Below are positions 1-8,165 of a DNA stretch of 30,156 nucleotides, piece by piece (the first letter of the stretch is position 1; the number at the start of each line of letters is the position of its first letter). Under the pieces are notes generated by a model. It was not told the DNA's origin. It made no database searches and was given only the letters and a program-made list of their open reading frames with translations. Both the position numbers and the translations under genes were made by a program. Source of the stretch: NS-12 sp045403215 (GTDB taxonomy: Bacteria; Nitrospirota; Nitrospiria; Nitrospirales; NS-4); NCBI GenBank assembly GCA_045403215.1, contig JAXIOW010000188.1:1-30156 (forward strand), read 5' to 3'.

Positions 1-254
1 AGCCGTTCGCGGGGCTTGTCCTTGGACAGGCTCATGATCTTGTAGAACTGGGTGTCGTACTGATTCATGCCCACGTCGCACATCTTGCAGGCGAACCCGC
101 AGCGCGTGTTCACGGCCAGGTAGATCGTGGAAGGATACGGAGCCACGGTCCGCCGGAAGGTCTGTGCCTGCTGGTACCGCTGGACCGCGCCGGCCAGTTT
201 GCTCTGTAAACGGCCCTTGAGGCCCCGCATCTTCCTGGTTAGCAATGCCAGCAT
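1..254 (-). CDS. Radical SAM protein, N-terminal part (cut by left edge)
   Basis: Partial gene: the start lies in the window and the 3' end is beyond base 1. I translated it directly; about 84 residues are visible. A basic N-terminal stretch leads into a hydrophobic strand, then the CxxxCxxC cluster motif CGFACKMC, with cysteines near residues 52, 56 and 59. This motif binds the 4Fe-4S cluster that cleaves S-adenosylmethionine in radical SAM enzymes. The start ATG at 254 is preceded by a good Shine-Dalgarno (AAGGAG about 6 bases upstream), and only 24 bases separate it from the upstream methyltransferase stop, so it is probably the next gene of the glycan operon. The substrate cannot be told from this fragment. 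Radical SAM proteins in such clusters may modify sugars or glycan-linked groups, but that is inference from context. Confidence 0.8.
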   Translation of the reverse strand, partial: MLALLTRKMRGLKGRLQSKLAGAVQRYQQAQTFRRTVAPYPSTIYLAVNTRCGFACKMCDVGMNQYDTQFYKIMSLSKDKPRER

Positions 255-278
255 GGCTGTCTCCTTCCGCTCGCCTCT

Positions 279-1103
279 CTACTTGGTCGCGGTCACGTAG
301 AGATCAACGCCCATGATTCGAGCGAGATTGTTGAGAAAGCGCTCGCGGGCAACGAGCACCTCGTCCTTGTACTTCAACGCATCAAAGTTCTGGCTTTCGA
401 TGCGCACCGTTCGATAGGCCTTGAACAGCCGCCGGACTTCCGCTCGCGAGACATAATCAATGTAGGGCGCCGCTTCGCCCTGCGCGTTCTTGTCGTAATA
501 CCTCCGCACCCAGTCCGAGAAGCGTGCGTGTCCATTTGATCGGCGCAGCAGCAGGTTGCGCAGATGGACGACCGGCAGGAAGATCATGCGACGGAAAGAG
601 TGGCGGTTATACAGCATGATGATGGCCTGTCCCCCGTCCGCGAGGACCCGATAGACCTCGCCGACGGCCTTGCGCAGATCGCCCGTGTGATGGAGGCAGC
701 CGATCGAATAGACATAATCGAAGGTGGCGTCCTTGTACGGGATGTCCAGGGCCGACCCGACCTGGACCCGGTCGCCGCCTTCAAGCCCCAAAAGCGAAAA
801 GCGGTAGCGCATCATGGCGACGGGATTCACGGCGATGTCCAGTCCGTGGTATCGGCACCCCTGCAACGCAAGCACTTGCCCGAGCGTGCCGTAGCCCAAC
901 CCGATTTCCAGTACCCTTTTCCCTTTCAAGTCTTTGGGGGAGAAGTATTGCCCTAGATAAGAGTAGTAATTCATATACCATTCGTCGAAGCGGCGTAGAT
1001 TCTCAAGCGACGGCTCCGTGATTCCGAGCGAGCGGGCCGCCGCCGTCCCGCACAGCTCGTTCCAGAATTCGGCGTTCTGTCTGTCAGAGACGGTTGACGA
1101 CAT
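279..1103 (-). CDS. Class I SAM-dependent methyltransferase (Methyltransf_11 type)
   Basis: A 274-residue protein with the Rossmann-fold methyltransferase signature. Motif I is VLEIGLGYGTLG (about 64-75), followed by the acidic end of strand 2 in YHGLDI (about 85-90). The post-motif segment FDYVYSIGCLHH (about 128-139) and the YRVLADGG turn (about 151-158) complete the domain, which has the look of a UbiE/Methyltransf_11 enzyme. It presumably methylates a small molecule or sugar in the cytoplasm. Its ATG lies 20 bases inside the end of the upstream glycosyltransferase gene, so the two are very likely co-transcribed. Upstream of the start only a weak Shine-Dalgarno (GGCAG) is visible, which fits translational coupling. 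Sugar O-methylation, for example capping of a chain exported by Wzm/Wzt, is plausible from context but not shown by sequence. Confidence 0.85.
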   Translation of the reverse strand: MSSTVSDRQNAEFWNELCGTAAARSLGITEPSLENLRRFDEWYMNYYSYLGQYFSPKDLKGKRVLEIGLGYGTLGQVLALQGCRYHGLDIAVNPVAMMRYRFSLLGLEGGDRVQVGSALDIPYKDATFDYVYSIGCLHHTGDLRKAVGEVYRVLADGGQAIIMLYNRHSFRRMIFLPVVHLRNLLLRRSNGHARFSDWVRRYYDKNAQGEAAPYIDYVSRAEVRRLFKAYRTVRIESQNFDALKYKDEVLVARERFLNNLARIMGVDLYVTATK

Positions 1104-2559
1104 CGGCTGCCAAATTTCCGTAAAGCCGGATTAACGTGCCGCCCTCATGATCCCAGTTATAACGATTGCGGGCTACACAAGTCGCGTTCTCCCGGCAGGC
1201 GCGGAGGCGGGCGGGATTGCCCACGAGGGCGTTCAATTGCTCCGCGATATGCCTGGGGACGGCAGGATCAAAGACGACACCCAGGTCATGGTCCCTCACG
1301 ATCTTCTCCAAAACCGGCAGATTGCTCACGGCGATCGCCAGGCCGGCGAACATATACTCGAACAGTTTGTTGGGCGAGGCGTAATAATAACAGGGTGAAT
1401 AGGACGTGTAGGGCACGACCCCCACGTCCGCCTCCGTGGCGGCGCTGACGAGGTCGGCCATCGGCACCGGGTCCACCATGAACACACGCCCCGGTACTCC
1501 GAGACCGTCCACACGTTGACGAAGGTCTGCCTCGTTTGAGCCGTATCCCCGGAGGACGATAACGCCTCTCGATAGATACCGGCCGCTCTCGATCAATTCC
1601 TCCAAGCCCCGACCCGGCTCGTAGCGACCCTGGTAGAGCACAATCGGTGTCTCCGGAGCTAGCCCCAGCTTGGCACGGATCGAGTAAGACGGGTCCACCG
1701 CGCGCGGGACGACCGGCTCGGGGCAGTTCATCACCACCGTCGGCGGCGGAATCTGGTACTGTCGCCGAAGTTCTTCCGCAATCATGTCGTTGACCGTGAC
1801 GACAGCATCCATTTGGCGGATGTAACGATCTTCCACCCACCGGAAGATTCCATTGAGAAAAGGGCTCCAATCCGGATTCATCCCGATCCAGAGCTCATGC
1901 GAATCATAGAGCGACTTCCCCCCATGGAGGCGCGCCGCCCAGGTTGTCAAGAGCAGCGTGGGAAGGTCGTTCCCATGAAACACCTTCGCCCGCACGGACC
2001 GTACCGCCCACAGCATGGCCAGAGAGATCCACACGGTGTCGCGGGCGAATCCTATTTCCCAGACGAATTGCAGCACTCTCCTCCAACGCTCTTCGCGGAG
2101 CGGCGCCGTCGCCTGCCCCCTTCGAGCCAGCGGTATCAGCAAGGGACGGAAGACCCTGAGCGGAAAAAGTAGGATCCCCAGCCCCCACATTAGCGCCCAC
2201 TTGAACCGACGCAGACGGCTCGCAGGTCCGGCTGCTTGTCCTGGCGCTTCCGGTCCCGGCGGGAGCCCGACCGCCAACTTAAACCCTTCGCTAAGGACCC
2301 GGACTACCAGCGAGCCGAGCCACAGAAGGCGGAGCACGAGAAACCGGAGCACGGACCTGGGATACCAGACCCGCACGACCTCATAGCCGTCCACCGTTTC
2401 CCGTCGCACGCGGCACCGGGCGCTTTGCATAGCAACCACCGTGACTCGGAATCCAGCCTTGACCGCCGACCGGGCTTCCCGCTGGACACGCGGGTCGTTG
2501 AGGAGGTCGTTCATCACGAACATCACGACACCTGTGGCACGCTCTGCCGGCTTCGTCAT
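1084..2559 (-). CDS. Glycosyltransferase family 4 (GT-B fold)
   Basis: A 491-residue glycosyltransferase. The N-terminal half has VMNDLLNDPRVQREA near residues 15-29, a typical GT4 donor/acceptor entry, and FHGNDLPTLL near 194-203. The C-terminal half has VLYQGRYEPGRGLEELIES (about 307-325) and the nucleotide-sugar binding segment SPNKLFEYMFAGLAI (about 395-409), whose glutamate E401 is the conserved EX7E-type residue. I chose the ATG at 2559 over an upstream start at 2619. It forms an ATGA overlap with the Wzt stop and has AGGAG 7 bases upstream, and the extra 20 residues look non-native. Unusual is an insertion of about 80 residues (about 68-150) with two hydrophobic stretches between the first strand and the rest of the N-domain, possibly a membrane-association loop. 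It probably adds a sugar to the lipid-linked glycan exported by the adjacent ABC transporter. Confidence 0.88.
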   Translation of the reverse strand: MTKPAERATGVVMFVMNDLLNDPRVQREARSAVKAGFRVTVVAMQSARCRVRRETVDGYEVVRVWYPRSVLRFLVLRLLWLGSLVVRVLSEGFKLAVGLPPGPEAPGQAAGPASRLRRFKWALMWGLGILLFPLRVFRPLLIPLARRGQATAPLREERWRRVLQFVWEIGFARDTVWISLAMLWAVRSVRAKVFHGNDLPTLLLTTWAARLHGGKSLYDSHELWIGMNPDWSPFLNGIFRWVEDRYIRQMDAVVTVNDMIAEELRRQYQIPPPTVVMNCPEPVVPRAVDPSYSIRAKLGLAPETPIVLYQGRYEPGRGLEELIESGRYLSRGVIVLRGYGSNEADLRQRVDGLGVPGRVFMVDPVPMADLVSAATEADVGVVPYTSYSPCYYYASPNKLFEYMFAGLAIAVSNLPVLEKIVRDHDLGVVFDPAVPRHIAEQLNALVGNPARLRACRENATCVARNRYNWDHEGGTLIRLYGNLAADVVNRL

Positions 2560-3860
2560 GACACCGCTCCTGATGAGTTTCCAGGCACCATTGTGTGCAG
2601 ATGATTGACAACTCGCCACTGCACGTGGTGCCGGACCACTCCCAAATCCACCGCCACACCATCTGGACGGCGTACCACGAACATGCAGGGTTTGTGCCAG
2701 ATCACCGCATGTTGCATGCTGGCGGAATCAGCCAAATCCAGCGTTGGGTAAATGCCGACCGCCACGGTGTACTCGCCCGGGCCGAACGCCATTTGATCAA
2801 ACACGGCCTCGATGACGCCCACCCCCTCAGCCAATTCCAGTCGGGCATCATCCAATGAGGAAATCGCATTGCAAATGGTCACTCCATCAGTGCGGTAGAC
2901 CGTGACCGAAACAACTGGTCGTTGTACGGCCACATGTGAACGGTATTGAACTTGGACGGTCATAGTCGCACCGATTGAGAACACTCGAGCCGGCCTGCCT
3001 CCCTCGGCCAAGAATTCAACTCCTTCAATGCATATCTGTTTCCCCGTCCTGAGCTTCTGAGTCAGACGCAGGTCGGCCCCGGTGACGGTCAGGCCGGCTT
3101 CGGCCTGGCGATCTCGCTCTTCGTAGATCGACTGGTTGTATGCCGCAAGCACCTCCAGCGGTGTGCCGTCGGCGACAATCGCGCCGCGCTCGATCCAGAG
3201 ACAACGCGTGCAGACCCGCAGCACCGTCGCCTGATCGTGCGAGACCAGCACGGTGGTCCGGCCCGCCTCTTGGAGCCGGCGGAACCGCTGGAGGCATTTC
3301 CCGAAGAAATACATGTCCCCCACGGCGAGCACCTCGTCGATGACCTGGATGTCGGCCGGCACACTGGTCGCCACGGAGAACGCCAGCCGCATGTGCATGC
3401 CCGTCGAATAGGTCCTGACCGGTTGGTGGAGAAAGTCTCCCAATTCGGCAAAAGCCACGATCTCGTCGTAGAGCATCCGCATCGTCTGATGATCGAGCCC
3501 CAGGTACAGCCCGCTGGCAAAAATATTCTCGTGCCCCGTCAGGTCCGGATGGAATCCGGTTCCCAGCTCCAGCAGCGCGGAAGTCCGGCCGTTCAACGTC
3601 ACCCCGCCGCGTGTGGGCGCGCTGACCCCCGAGAGCACTTTGAGCAGCGTGCTCTTCCCCGCGCCATTGCGGCCAATGACGCCCACGGTGCTCCCGCGGG
3701 CGATGTCGAAGGTGACATCCCGCAGCGCCCAAAACTCCTCGAAGTACCGAGCAGCGTTACCGATCCGGAGCCCCAAGAAATCCATCAGCCTGAAGGGACG
3801 GCTCCGGTACAACTTGTACATCTTGGAGAGGCCCCGGACTGAGATCGCCGTATTATCCAT
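2556..3860 (-). CDS. wzt: Polysaccharide ABC exporter ATPase, Wzt type with C-terminal sugar-binding domain
   Basis: A 434-residue ATPase of the O-antigen/teichoic-acid export family. Walker A is GRNGAGKST (63-71), the signature is YSTGMHMRLAF (151-161), Walker B is IQVIDE (171-176) and the switch histidine is in LVSHD (H208). The N-terminal arrangement with YFEEFWALRDVTFDI is characteristic of Wzt/TagH ATPases. A beta-rich C-terminal extension (about 270-434) matches the Wzt C-terminal domain, which in known systems recognises the modified non-reducing end of the glycan. I chose the ATG at 3860 rather than an upstream start at 3938 because it has AAGGA close upstream and gives the normal N-terminus. 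It lies 8 bases after the permease stop, and its own stop overlaps the glycosyltransferase start. The pair drives glycan export across the inner membrane. Confidence 0.92.
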   Translation of the reverse strand: MDNTAISVRGLSKMYKLYRSRPFRLMDFLGLRIGNAARYFEEFWALRDVTFDIARGSTVGVIGRNGAGKSTLLKVLSGVSAPTRGGVTLNGRTSALLELGTGFHPDLTGHENIFASGLYLGLDHQTMRMLYDEIVAFAELGDFLHQPVRTYSTGMHMRLAFSVATSVPADIQVIDEVLAVGDMYFFGKCLQRFRRLQEAGRTTVLVSHDQATVLRVCTRCLWIERGAIVADGTPLEVLAAYNQSIYEERDRQAEAGLTVTGADLRLTQKLRTGKQICIEGVEFLAEGGRPARVFSIGATMTVQVQYRSHVAVQRPVVSVTVYRTDGVTICNAISSLDDARLELAEGVGVIEAVFDQMAFGPGEYTVAVGIYPTLDLADSASMQHAVIWHKPCMFVVRRPDGVAVDLGVVRHHVQWRVVNHLHTMVPGNSSGAVS

Positions 3861-3868
3861 GCTGTCCT

Positions 3869-4657
3869 TCACACAAAGTCTGGCAGCTCGCGACGGAGAC
3901 GCATGAAGTACCGGTAGCCGGTCAACAACGTCACACATGCCAGCCCGGCAAACGTGACCAGCCCCGCGACACTCGGCAACCGGTTGAACAGCAACGCTCC
4001 GCGATACCCTTCGATCAGATAGGACAAGGGATTCAGCTTGACCACCAGCTCAAGCCCCCCGGGAACCATCTCCTGCGTGTACGCGATGGGGGAGAGAAAC
4101 ATCAGCAGGACCATCAGAAGCCCGATCACCTGGGACGTGTCGCGATAGACGATATTGACGCACGACAGGAACCAGACGACGCCGATCGTGAACAGCGCTT
4201 GGAGAACCACGAGCAACGGAAGGAGTAACAGGGTGAGGCCCAAGGCTCCTCGGAAACCGAGCACGAGCAGCAACACCAAGATCCCGCACACCTGTACCAG
4301 CAGCCCCGCACAGACTGCCGTGACCGGGAGCAACTCCATCGGAAATACTTGGCTCTTCATGAGAGTGCGCTGAGCGAGCACCGATCCGGTGCCGCGCATC
4401 ACGCCTTCCGAGAATCCGAGCCACGGCAGGAGACCACAGGCCATCAGCAGGGCGTAGTCCAAGCTCGACAGGGCAAGGTCCGGTCGCACGCCCAGAATCT
4501 TCCCGAATAAAAGCAAATACGCGCCCAGGACCAACAGCGGCGCCAACAGCATCCACAGCAAGCCGAGCCGCGAGCCTGCGTATCGGACCTTGAAGTCCAG
4601 CACGATGAGTCTCCAGACCAAGTGCCGATGTCGGAAGAGCATGCGAAAGCAGCTCAT
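3869..4657 (-). CDS. wzm: Polysaccharide ABC exporter permease, Wzm type
   Basis: A 262-residue integral membrane protein of the ABC-2 family. The N-terminal amphipathic segment LIVLDFKVRYAGSRLGLLWMLLAPL (about 16-40) is the hallmark of Wzm/KpsM-like permeases. About six hydrophobic helices follow, with SPIAYTQEMVPGGLELVVKLNPLSYLIEGYR near the end, also typical of the family. The start at 4657 was taken because ATG there forms an ATGA overlap with the preceding epimerase stop and has GGGAG upstream; the longer start at 4747 would add a charged, non-membrane extension that is really out-of-frame epimerase sequence. Together with the Wzt-like ATPase just downstream it forms the exporter for the lipid-linked polysaccharide. 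Confidence 0.92.
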   Translation of the reverse strand: MSCFRMLFRHRHLVWRLIVLDFKVRYAGSRLGLLWMLLAPLLVLGAYLLLFGKILGVRPDLALSSLDYALLMACGLLPWLGFSEGVMRGTGSVLAQRTLMKSQVFPMELLPVTAVCAGLLVQVCGILVLLLVLGFRGALGLTLLLLPLLVVLQALFTIGVVWFLSCVNIVYRDTSQVIGLLMVLLMFLSPIAYTQEMVPGGLELVVKLNPLSYLIEGYRGALLFNRLPSVAGLVTFAGLACVTLLTGYRYFMRLRRELPDFV

Positions 4658-5763
4658 GACCGCTTCTCCCGGCAATAGTCGGCGACGATTCCCAGGATCG
4701 CTTCCGAGGCATGACCGTCGCCGTAGGGCTGTCCCCGTTCGGGGCAAACCGCTTCGAGCGCCAGGCGAGCCGCCGCCTCAACGGCGTCGGGGGCCGTCCC
4801 GGCCACTCGGTTCCACCCCGCCTCCACCGTTTCCACCCACTCGGTCTCGTTCCGCAGGGTGACGCAGGGGATCCCTAACAAGAATGCTTCCTTCTGGACC
4901 CCGCCGGAGTCGGTCAAGATCAGCCGGGCGTGCCGCTCGAGGATGAGCATCTCATGGTAGGAGACAGGCGCAATCAGGCGGACCGACCCGGAGACGTGAC
5001 CGACCCCCGCCGCGTCCAGCACCGCCCGCGTGCGCGGATGCAGCGGCACCACGATAGGCAGGCCGAGTCGCCCGAGCGACGACAGGATGCCCGTGACGGT
5101 CTCGGGACGATCGGTCGACTCCGCGCGATGGATCGTCGCCAGGCCATACTGTCCCTGCTGCAGGCCCAGTTCAGCCAGCACGCCGGCGCGACGGTCGGCC
5201 CGTGCCAGGTTATACAGAAGCGAATCGTACATCACGTCCCCCACCCGGTGGACTCCGGTCACGATGCCCTCGCAACTCAGGTTCTTCACCGCGCGATCGG
5301 TCGGGCAGAACAGCAGCGCGGAGAGGTGGTCCGTGACTACACGATTGATCTCTTCCGGCATCGCGCGGTTATAGCTGCGCAGCCCGGCCTCGACATGGGC
5401 CACGGGGATCCGCACCTTGCCGGCCGCCAGGCTCCCGGCCAGCGTGGAATTCGTGTCTCCGTACACCAAGACGAGGTCCGGCCGCTCACGTTCCATCACC
5501 GGTTCGAGCCGCTCCAGCATCCGGGCGGTTTGCTGTCCGTGGGAGCCGGACCCCACGCCCAAATGATGCGCCGGCTCGGGCATGTTCAGCTCCTGGAAGA
5601 AGACCGCGGACATGTTGTCGTCGTAGTGCTGGCCGGTGTGGACCATCACCTCCTGGATCCATCGGTCGCGGTGGTGGCTTTCGTTGAAGGCCGGGATCGC
5701 CCGCGAGACCACCGCGGCCTTGATGAACTGGGGACGCGCCCCGACGACCGTCAGGACCTTCAT
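4654..5763 (-). CDS. wbpI: UDP-sugar 2-epimerase (WecB/WbpI family)
   Basis: A 369-residue non-hydrolysing UDP-sugar 2-epimerase. The N-terminus MKVLTVVGARPQFIKAAVVS, the VHTGQHYDDNMS segment (about 41-52), YGDTNSTLAG (101-110), HVEAGLRS (123-130), MPEEINR (135-141) and a late TDSGGVQKEA are family motifs. WecB makes UDP-ManNAc from UDP-GlcNAc, while WbpI acts on UDP-2,3-diacetamido-2,3-dideoxyglucuronate. The two are hard to separate by motif. I favour WbpI because WbpB- and WbpD-like genes lie immediately upstream and because the region around residues 47-82 (DDNMS, FF, HGQQT, RML) resembles WbpI; the symbol is therefore tentative. The start at 5763 has GGAGG 4 bases upstream and an ATGA overlap with the acetyltransferase. 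A much longer in-frame extension (to 6279) is a shadow of that gene. Confidence 0.87.
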   Translation of the reverse strand: MKVLTVVGARPQFIKAAVVSRAIPAFNESHHRDRWIQEVMVHTGQHYDDNMSAVFFQELNMPEPAHHLGVGSGSHGQQTARMLERLEPVMERERPDLVLVYGDTNSTLAGSLAAGKVRIPVAHVEAGLRSYNRAMPEEINRVVTDHLSALLFCPTDRAVKNLSCEGIVTGVHRVGDVMYDSLLYNLARADRRAGVLAELGLQQGQYGLATIHRAESTDRPETVTGILSSLGRLGLPIVVPLHPRTRAVLDAAGVGHVSGSVRLIAPVSYHEMLILERHARLILTDSGGVQKEAFLLGIPCVTLRNETEWVETVEAGWNRVAGTAPDAVEAAARLALEAVCPERGQPYGDGHASEAILGIVADYCREKRS

Positions 5764-6359
5764 GCGCCCTCCGCCTCGACCAGCGCGGCGCGAGAGCGCC
5801 GGTATCCGGCCCCGCAGACCTGGCAAGACACGCGCGTGCGCCCGCTCTTGACCGGGAGTTTCAATTTGATGCCGCACCGGCACATCCACCCCAGCTGCCG
5901 GCCGGGGTTGCCGGTGACCAGCGCAAAATCCGGAACATCCCGGGTCACGACGGCCCCCGCTCCCGCAAAGGCAAAACGCCCGATGGTGAGCCCGCAGAGA
6001 ATCGTGGCGTTGGCTCCAAGGGTGGCGCCCTGCCGGACCAGCGTCCGGCGATACTCGTGTTTCCGGGAGATATGACTGCGGGGATTGATTACGTTCGTGA
6101 ACACGACCGACGGCCCGCAGAACACGCCGTCTTCCAGCGTCACGCCGTCGTAGATCGAGACGTTGTTCTGGATTTTGACGCCGGCGCCCACCACAGCGCC
6201 GGAGGCGATATAGACGTTCTGGCCGATGGAGCACCGCGGGCCTACCGCCGCCCCCTTCGCGATATGCGAGAAATGCCACACGCGCGTTCCCTCTCCGATC
6301 GCGGCCGGATCGTCCACGCAGGCCGTCTCGTGAGCCCAGAAAGATCCGTCCATAGTCAT
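5760..6359 (-). CDS. wbpD: Left-handed beta-helix N-acetyltransferase (WbpD/WlbB-like)
   Basis: A 199-residue hexapeptide-repeat acetyltransferase. Hexapeptide turns are visible from about residue 20 to 140 (for example IGEGTRVWHFSHIAKGAAVG and IGQNVYIASGAVVGAGVKI). FVNVINPRSHISRKHEYRRT-like sequence, here beginning FTNVINPRS, is typical of the WbpD/WlbB group. These enzymes use acetyl-CoA to acetylate the 3-amino group of UDP-2-acetamido-3-amino-2,3-dideoxyglucuronate. The C-terminus carries two CxC/CxxC pairs (CRCG and CQVCG), a small zinc-ribbon-like tail. Two starts are possible: ATG at 6359 forms an ATGA overlap with the upstream dehydrogenase, whereas ATG at 6353 is better placed behind the AAAGGG Shine-Dalgarno. 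The difference is only two residues. Its neighbours are the predicted preceding and following pathway enzymes. Confidence 0.88.
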   Translation of the reverse strand: MTMDGSFWAHETACVDDPAAIGEGTRVWHFSHIAKGAAVGPRCSIGQNVYIASGAVVGAGVKIQNNVSIYDGVTLEDGVFCGPSVVFTNVINPRSHISRKHEYRRTLVRQGATLGANATILCGLTIGRFAFAGAGAVVTRDVPDFALVTGNPGRQLGWMCRCGIKLKLPVKSGRTRVSCQVCGAGYRRSRAALVEAEGA

Positions 6360-7387
6360 CCCTTTACCGTCACCGGCGCGCCGTCCAGTTCCAGCGACTT
6401 CTGCGCGGCCGCCAGGATCCGGATGACCCGGAGCCCGTGCGCGCCGTCGCTGAGCGGGGTCGCCCCGGTCCGCACGCAGTCCAGGAAATGCTGGCACTCG
6501 AGGCGCAGCGGCTCCGCCGTGCCGACGTGGGGGATCAGGATGTCCCCGAAGCGCACGTGCAGGTAGTCTTCGTACGACACGGCCTGGGGCCGGATATCCA
6601 CGCCCTTGTCGTAGATCCGGATTTTGTCGTTGGGCTCCATATCGTCGAAGACCACCATCCTCCGGCTGCCGACCAGGGTCGTCCGCCGAGTCTTGTGGGG
6701 GTCCAGCCAGCTCAGGTGGATGTGCGCCATCTTCCGTTGCGGAAAGTGCAGCGTGACAAAGACCACATCCACGATCCCCGGCTGCAGATACGCCTCGCCC
6801 TTCGCCGTGACCACCTCCGGTTCGGCGTCAAACAGATGGACCGCCACCGCCACGTCATGCGGCCCGAAGCTCCAGAGCGCGTTCTCATCGTGACGCACCC
6901 GGCCGAGGTTCAGGCGCTGGCTGTAGAGGTAGAACGGCTCGCCGACGTCCCCGGACGTCACCAGGTGTTTCATCTTGACGACCGCCGGGTGATACAGGAG
7001 GAGGTGGCCCACCATGAGACACCGACCGCACTGTTGGGCGACACGGACCAACGCCTCGGCCTCGCCGGGCGCGAGCGTCATGGGCTTCTCGACCAGGACG
7101 TGCTTGCCGGCTTCGAGGGCGCGTCTCGCCTGGTCGTAGTGTTGCGCGGCAAAGGAGGCGATGACCACCCACTCCACAGCAGAGTCCTGCACCACGTCCT
7201 CGTAGCGGGTCGTCACGCGGACGCCGGGATAGGAGGCCCGGACGGAAGCCAGCCGGGGCTCTTCCAGGTCGCAGACCGTGACCAACCGCGCGCCCTTGAG
7301 CTGGGCGAACATCCGCACGTGGTTCTTGCCCCATTCTCCCGCGCCCACGACCGCGACGCGGAGCGGTTCCGTCCCTGTTGTCGTCAT
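6356..7387 (-). CDS. wbpB: Gfo/Idh/MocA oxidoreductase, UDP-GlcNAcA 3-dehydrogenase-like (WbpB/WlbA)
   Basis: A 343-residue NAD(P)-dependent oxidoreductase. The Rossmann motif GAGEWGKNHVR occupies about 15-25, the acidic cofactor-binding end VCDLEEP about 38-44, and the family EKP motif lies at 100-102 with catalytic lysine K101. The WGKNHVR form is characteristic of the WbpB/WlbA group, which oxidises C3 of UDP-N-acetylglucosaminuronate so that an aminotransferase can add the 3-amino group. The gene starts 10 bases after the stop of the preceding ABC permease with GAGGG upstream, and its stop overlaps the acetyltransferase start. The matching aminotransferase (WbpE) and UDP-GlcNAc dehydrogenase (WbpA) are not in the window. 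The exact substrate is inferred from motif and context; other sugar-nucleotide 3-dehydrogenases of the family are possible. Confidence 0.85.
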   Translation of the reverse strand: MTTTGTEPLRVAVVGAGEWGKNHVRMFAQLKGARLVTVCDLEEPRLASVRASYPGVRVTTRYEDVVQDSAVEWVVIASFAAQHYDQARRALEAGKHVLVEKPMTLAPGEAEALVRVAQQCGRCLMVGHLLLYHPAVVKMKHLVTSGDVGEPFYLYSQRLNLGRVRHDENALWSFGPHDVAVAVHLFDAEPEVVTAKGEAYLQPGIVDVVFVTLHFPQRKMAHIHLSWLDPHKTRRTTLVGSRRMVVFDDMEPNDKIRIYDKGVDIRPQAVSYEDYLHVRFGDILIPHVGTAEPLRLECQHFLDCVRTGATPLSDGAHGLRVIRILAAAQKSLELDGAPVTVKG

Positions 7388-7397
7388 CGGAGTGCCC

Positions 7398-8165
7398 TCA
7401 CTTGAAATCCCTGCGCTGGAAGATCATGCAGGCCAGGATCAGCAGGATCGTCGTATAGGTCACGCCATACGCTACCGCGGAGATGAGGTAGAACGGCTCG
7501 ATGGGCAGCCCATGCACCGCCTGCCCCTTGACGTTGAAGTACTCGAGGTTCGGAAGCAAATAGTAGAGCCCGTCCAGGACCACCGTGGTCAGGCTTGCAC
7601 CCAGTTTGGCGCCCAGTGTCCGCAAATCATCGGTGAGATGGCCGATGACATAGATCGCCAGCGTGAAGGTCGCGCTCAGCGTCGGCGTGGTGAATGTGGA
7701 GAACATCACCGCCACCGCCGTGATGACGAGGAGCTCCATGATGATCAGACCGATCGCCTTCAGCAACGCAGGGTCCAGCCCCGCCTTGCTGACGAGAACG
7801 GTCAGAAAGAACCCTGCCGCCATGATACCGACGTTCACCAGGAGCGTGAGCGCCAGGCCCGAGTACTTCCCGAGCAGAAACAGGTGACGGGGGACCGGCT
7901 TTGCGATGATCGTAAAGATCGTCCGTTTCTCGATCTCCTTGCTGACCAAACCGATCCCGACGAAGATCGCAATGATGATGCCGAAGACATTGATGCTCGC
8001 CAGCCCGATGTCTTGAATGATCTTGCCCTGCTCGCCCATGGTGAGCGTGCTGAGAAGGATCGAGCTGCCGATCAGGAGCAGGCCGAAGAACACGAGGTTG
8101 TAGAGAATCTTGTCGCGCAACGTCTCGCGAAACGTATTCAGGGCGATCACGGTGATCCGGTTCAT
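7398..8165 (-). CDS. ABC-2 type permease of a second exporter
   Basis: A 255-residue membrane protein with about six hydrophobic helices. It begins MNRITVIALNTFRETLRDKILYN, a cytoplasmic segment typical of ABC-2/NosY-like permeases, and contains GLVSKEIEKRTIFTIIAKPVPRHLFLLGKY (about 72-101), the conserved elbow region of that family. It differs clearly from the Wzm-like permease at 3869-4657. The ATG overlaps the stop of the upstream ATPase (ATGA), so the two form one transporter. The substrate is unknown. Its position inside a glycan cluster, directly after a TPR protein, suggests a role in envelope assembly, but sequence alone does not show what moves. Confidence 0.9.
   Translation of the reverse strand: MNRITVIALNTFRETLRDKILYNLVFFGLLLIGSSILLSTLTMGEQGKIIQDIGLASINVFGIIIAIFVGIGLVSKEIEKRTIFTIIAKPVPRHLFLLGKYSGLALTLLVNVGIMAAGFFLTVLVSKAGLDPALLKAIGLIIMELLVITAVAVMFSTFTTPTLSATFTLAIYVIGHLTDDLRTLGAKLGASLTTVVLDGLYYLLPNLEYFNVKGQAVHGLPIEPFYLISAVAYGVTYTTILLILACMIFQRRDFK

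Noticed and set aside
4930..6075. Long plus-strand ORF (381 codons) opposite the epimerase
   Set aside because: Histidine/arginine-rich, no recognisable motif, and fully antisense to a gene with strong family motifs; a GC-rich shadow.
5764..6279. In-frame upstream extension of the 2-epimerase ORF (start at 6279)
   Set aside because: The extra residues are low-complexity and overlap the clearly coding acetyltransferase on the same strand; the family N-terminus MKVLTVVGARPQ starts at 5763 with a good Shine-Dalgarno.
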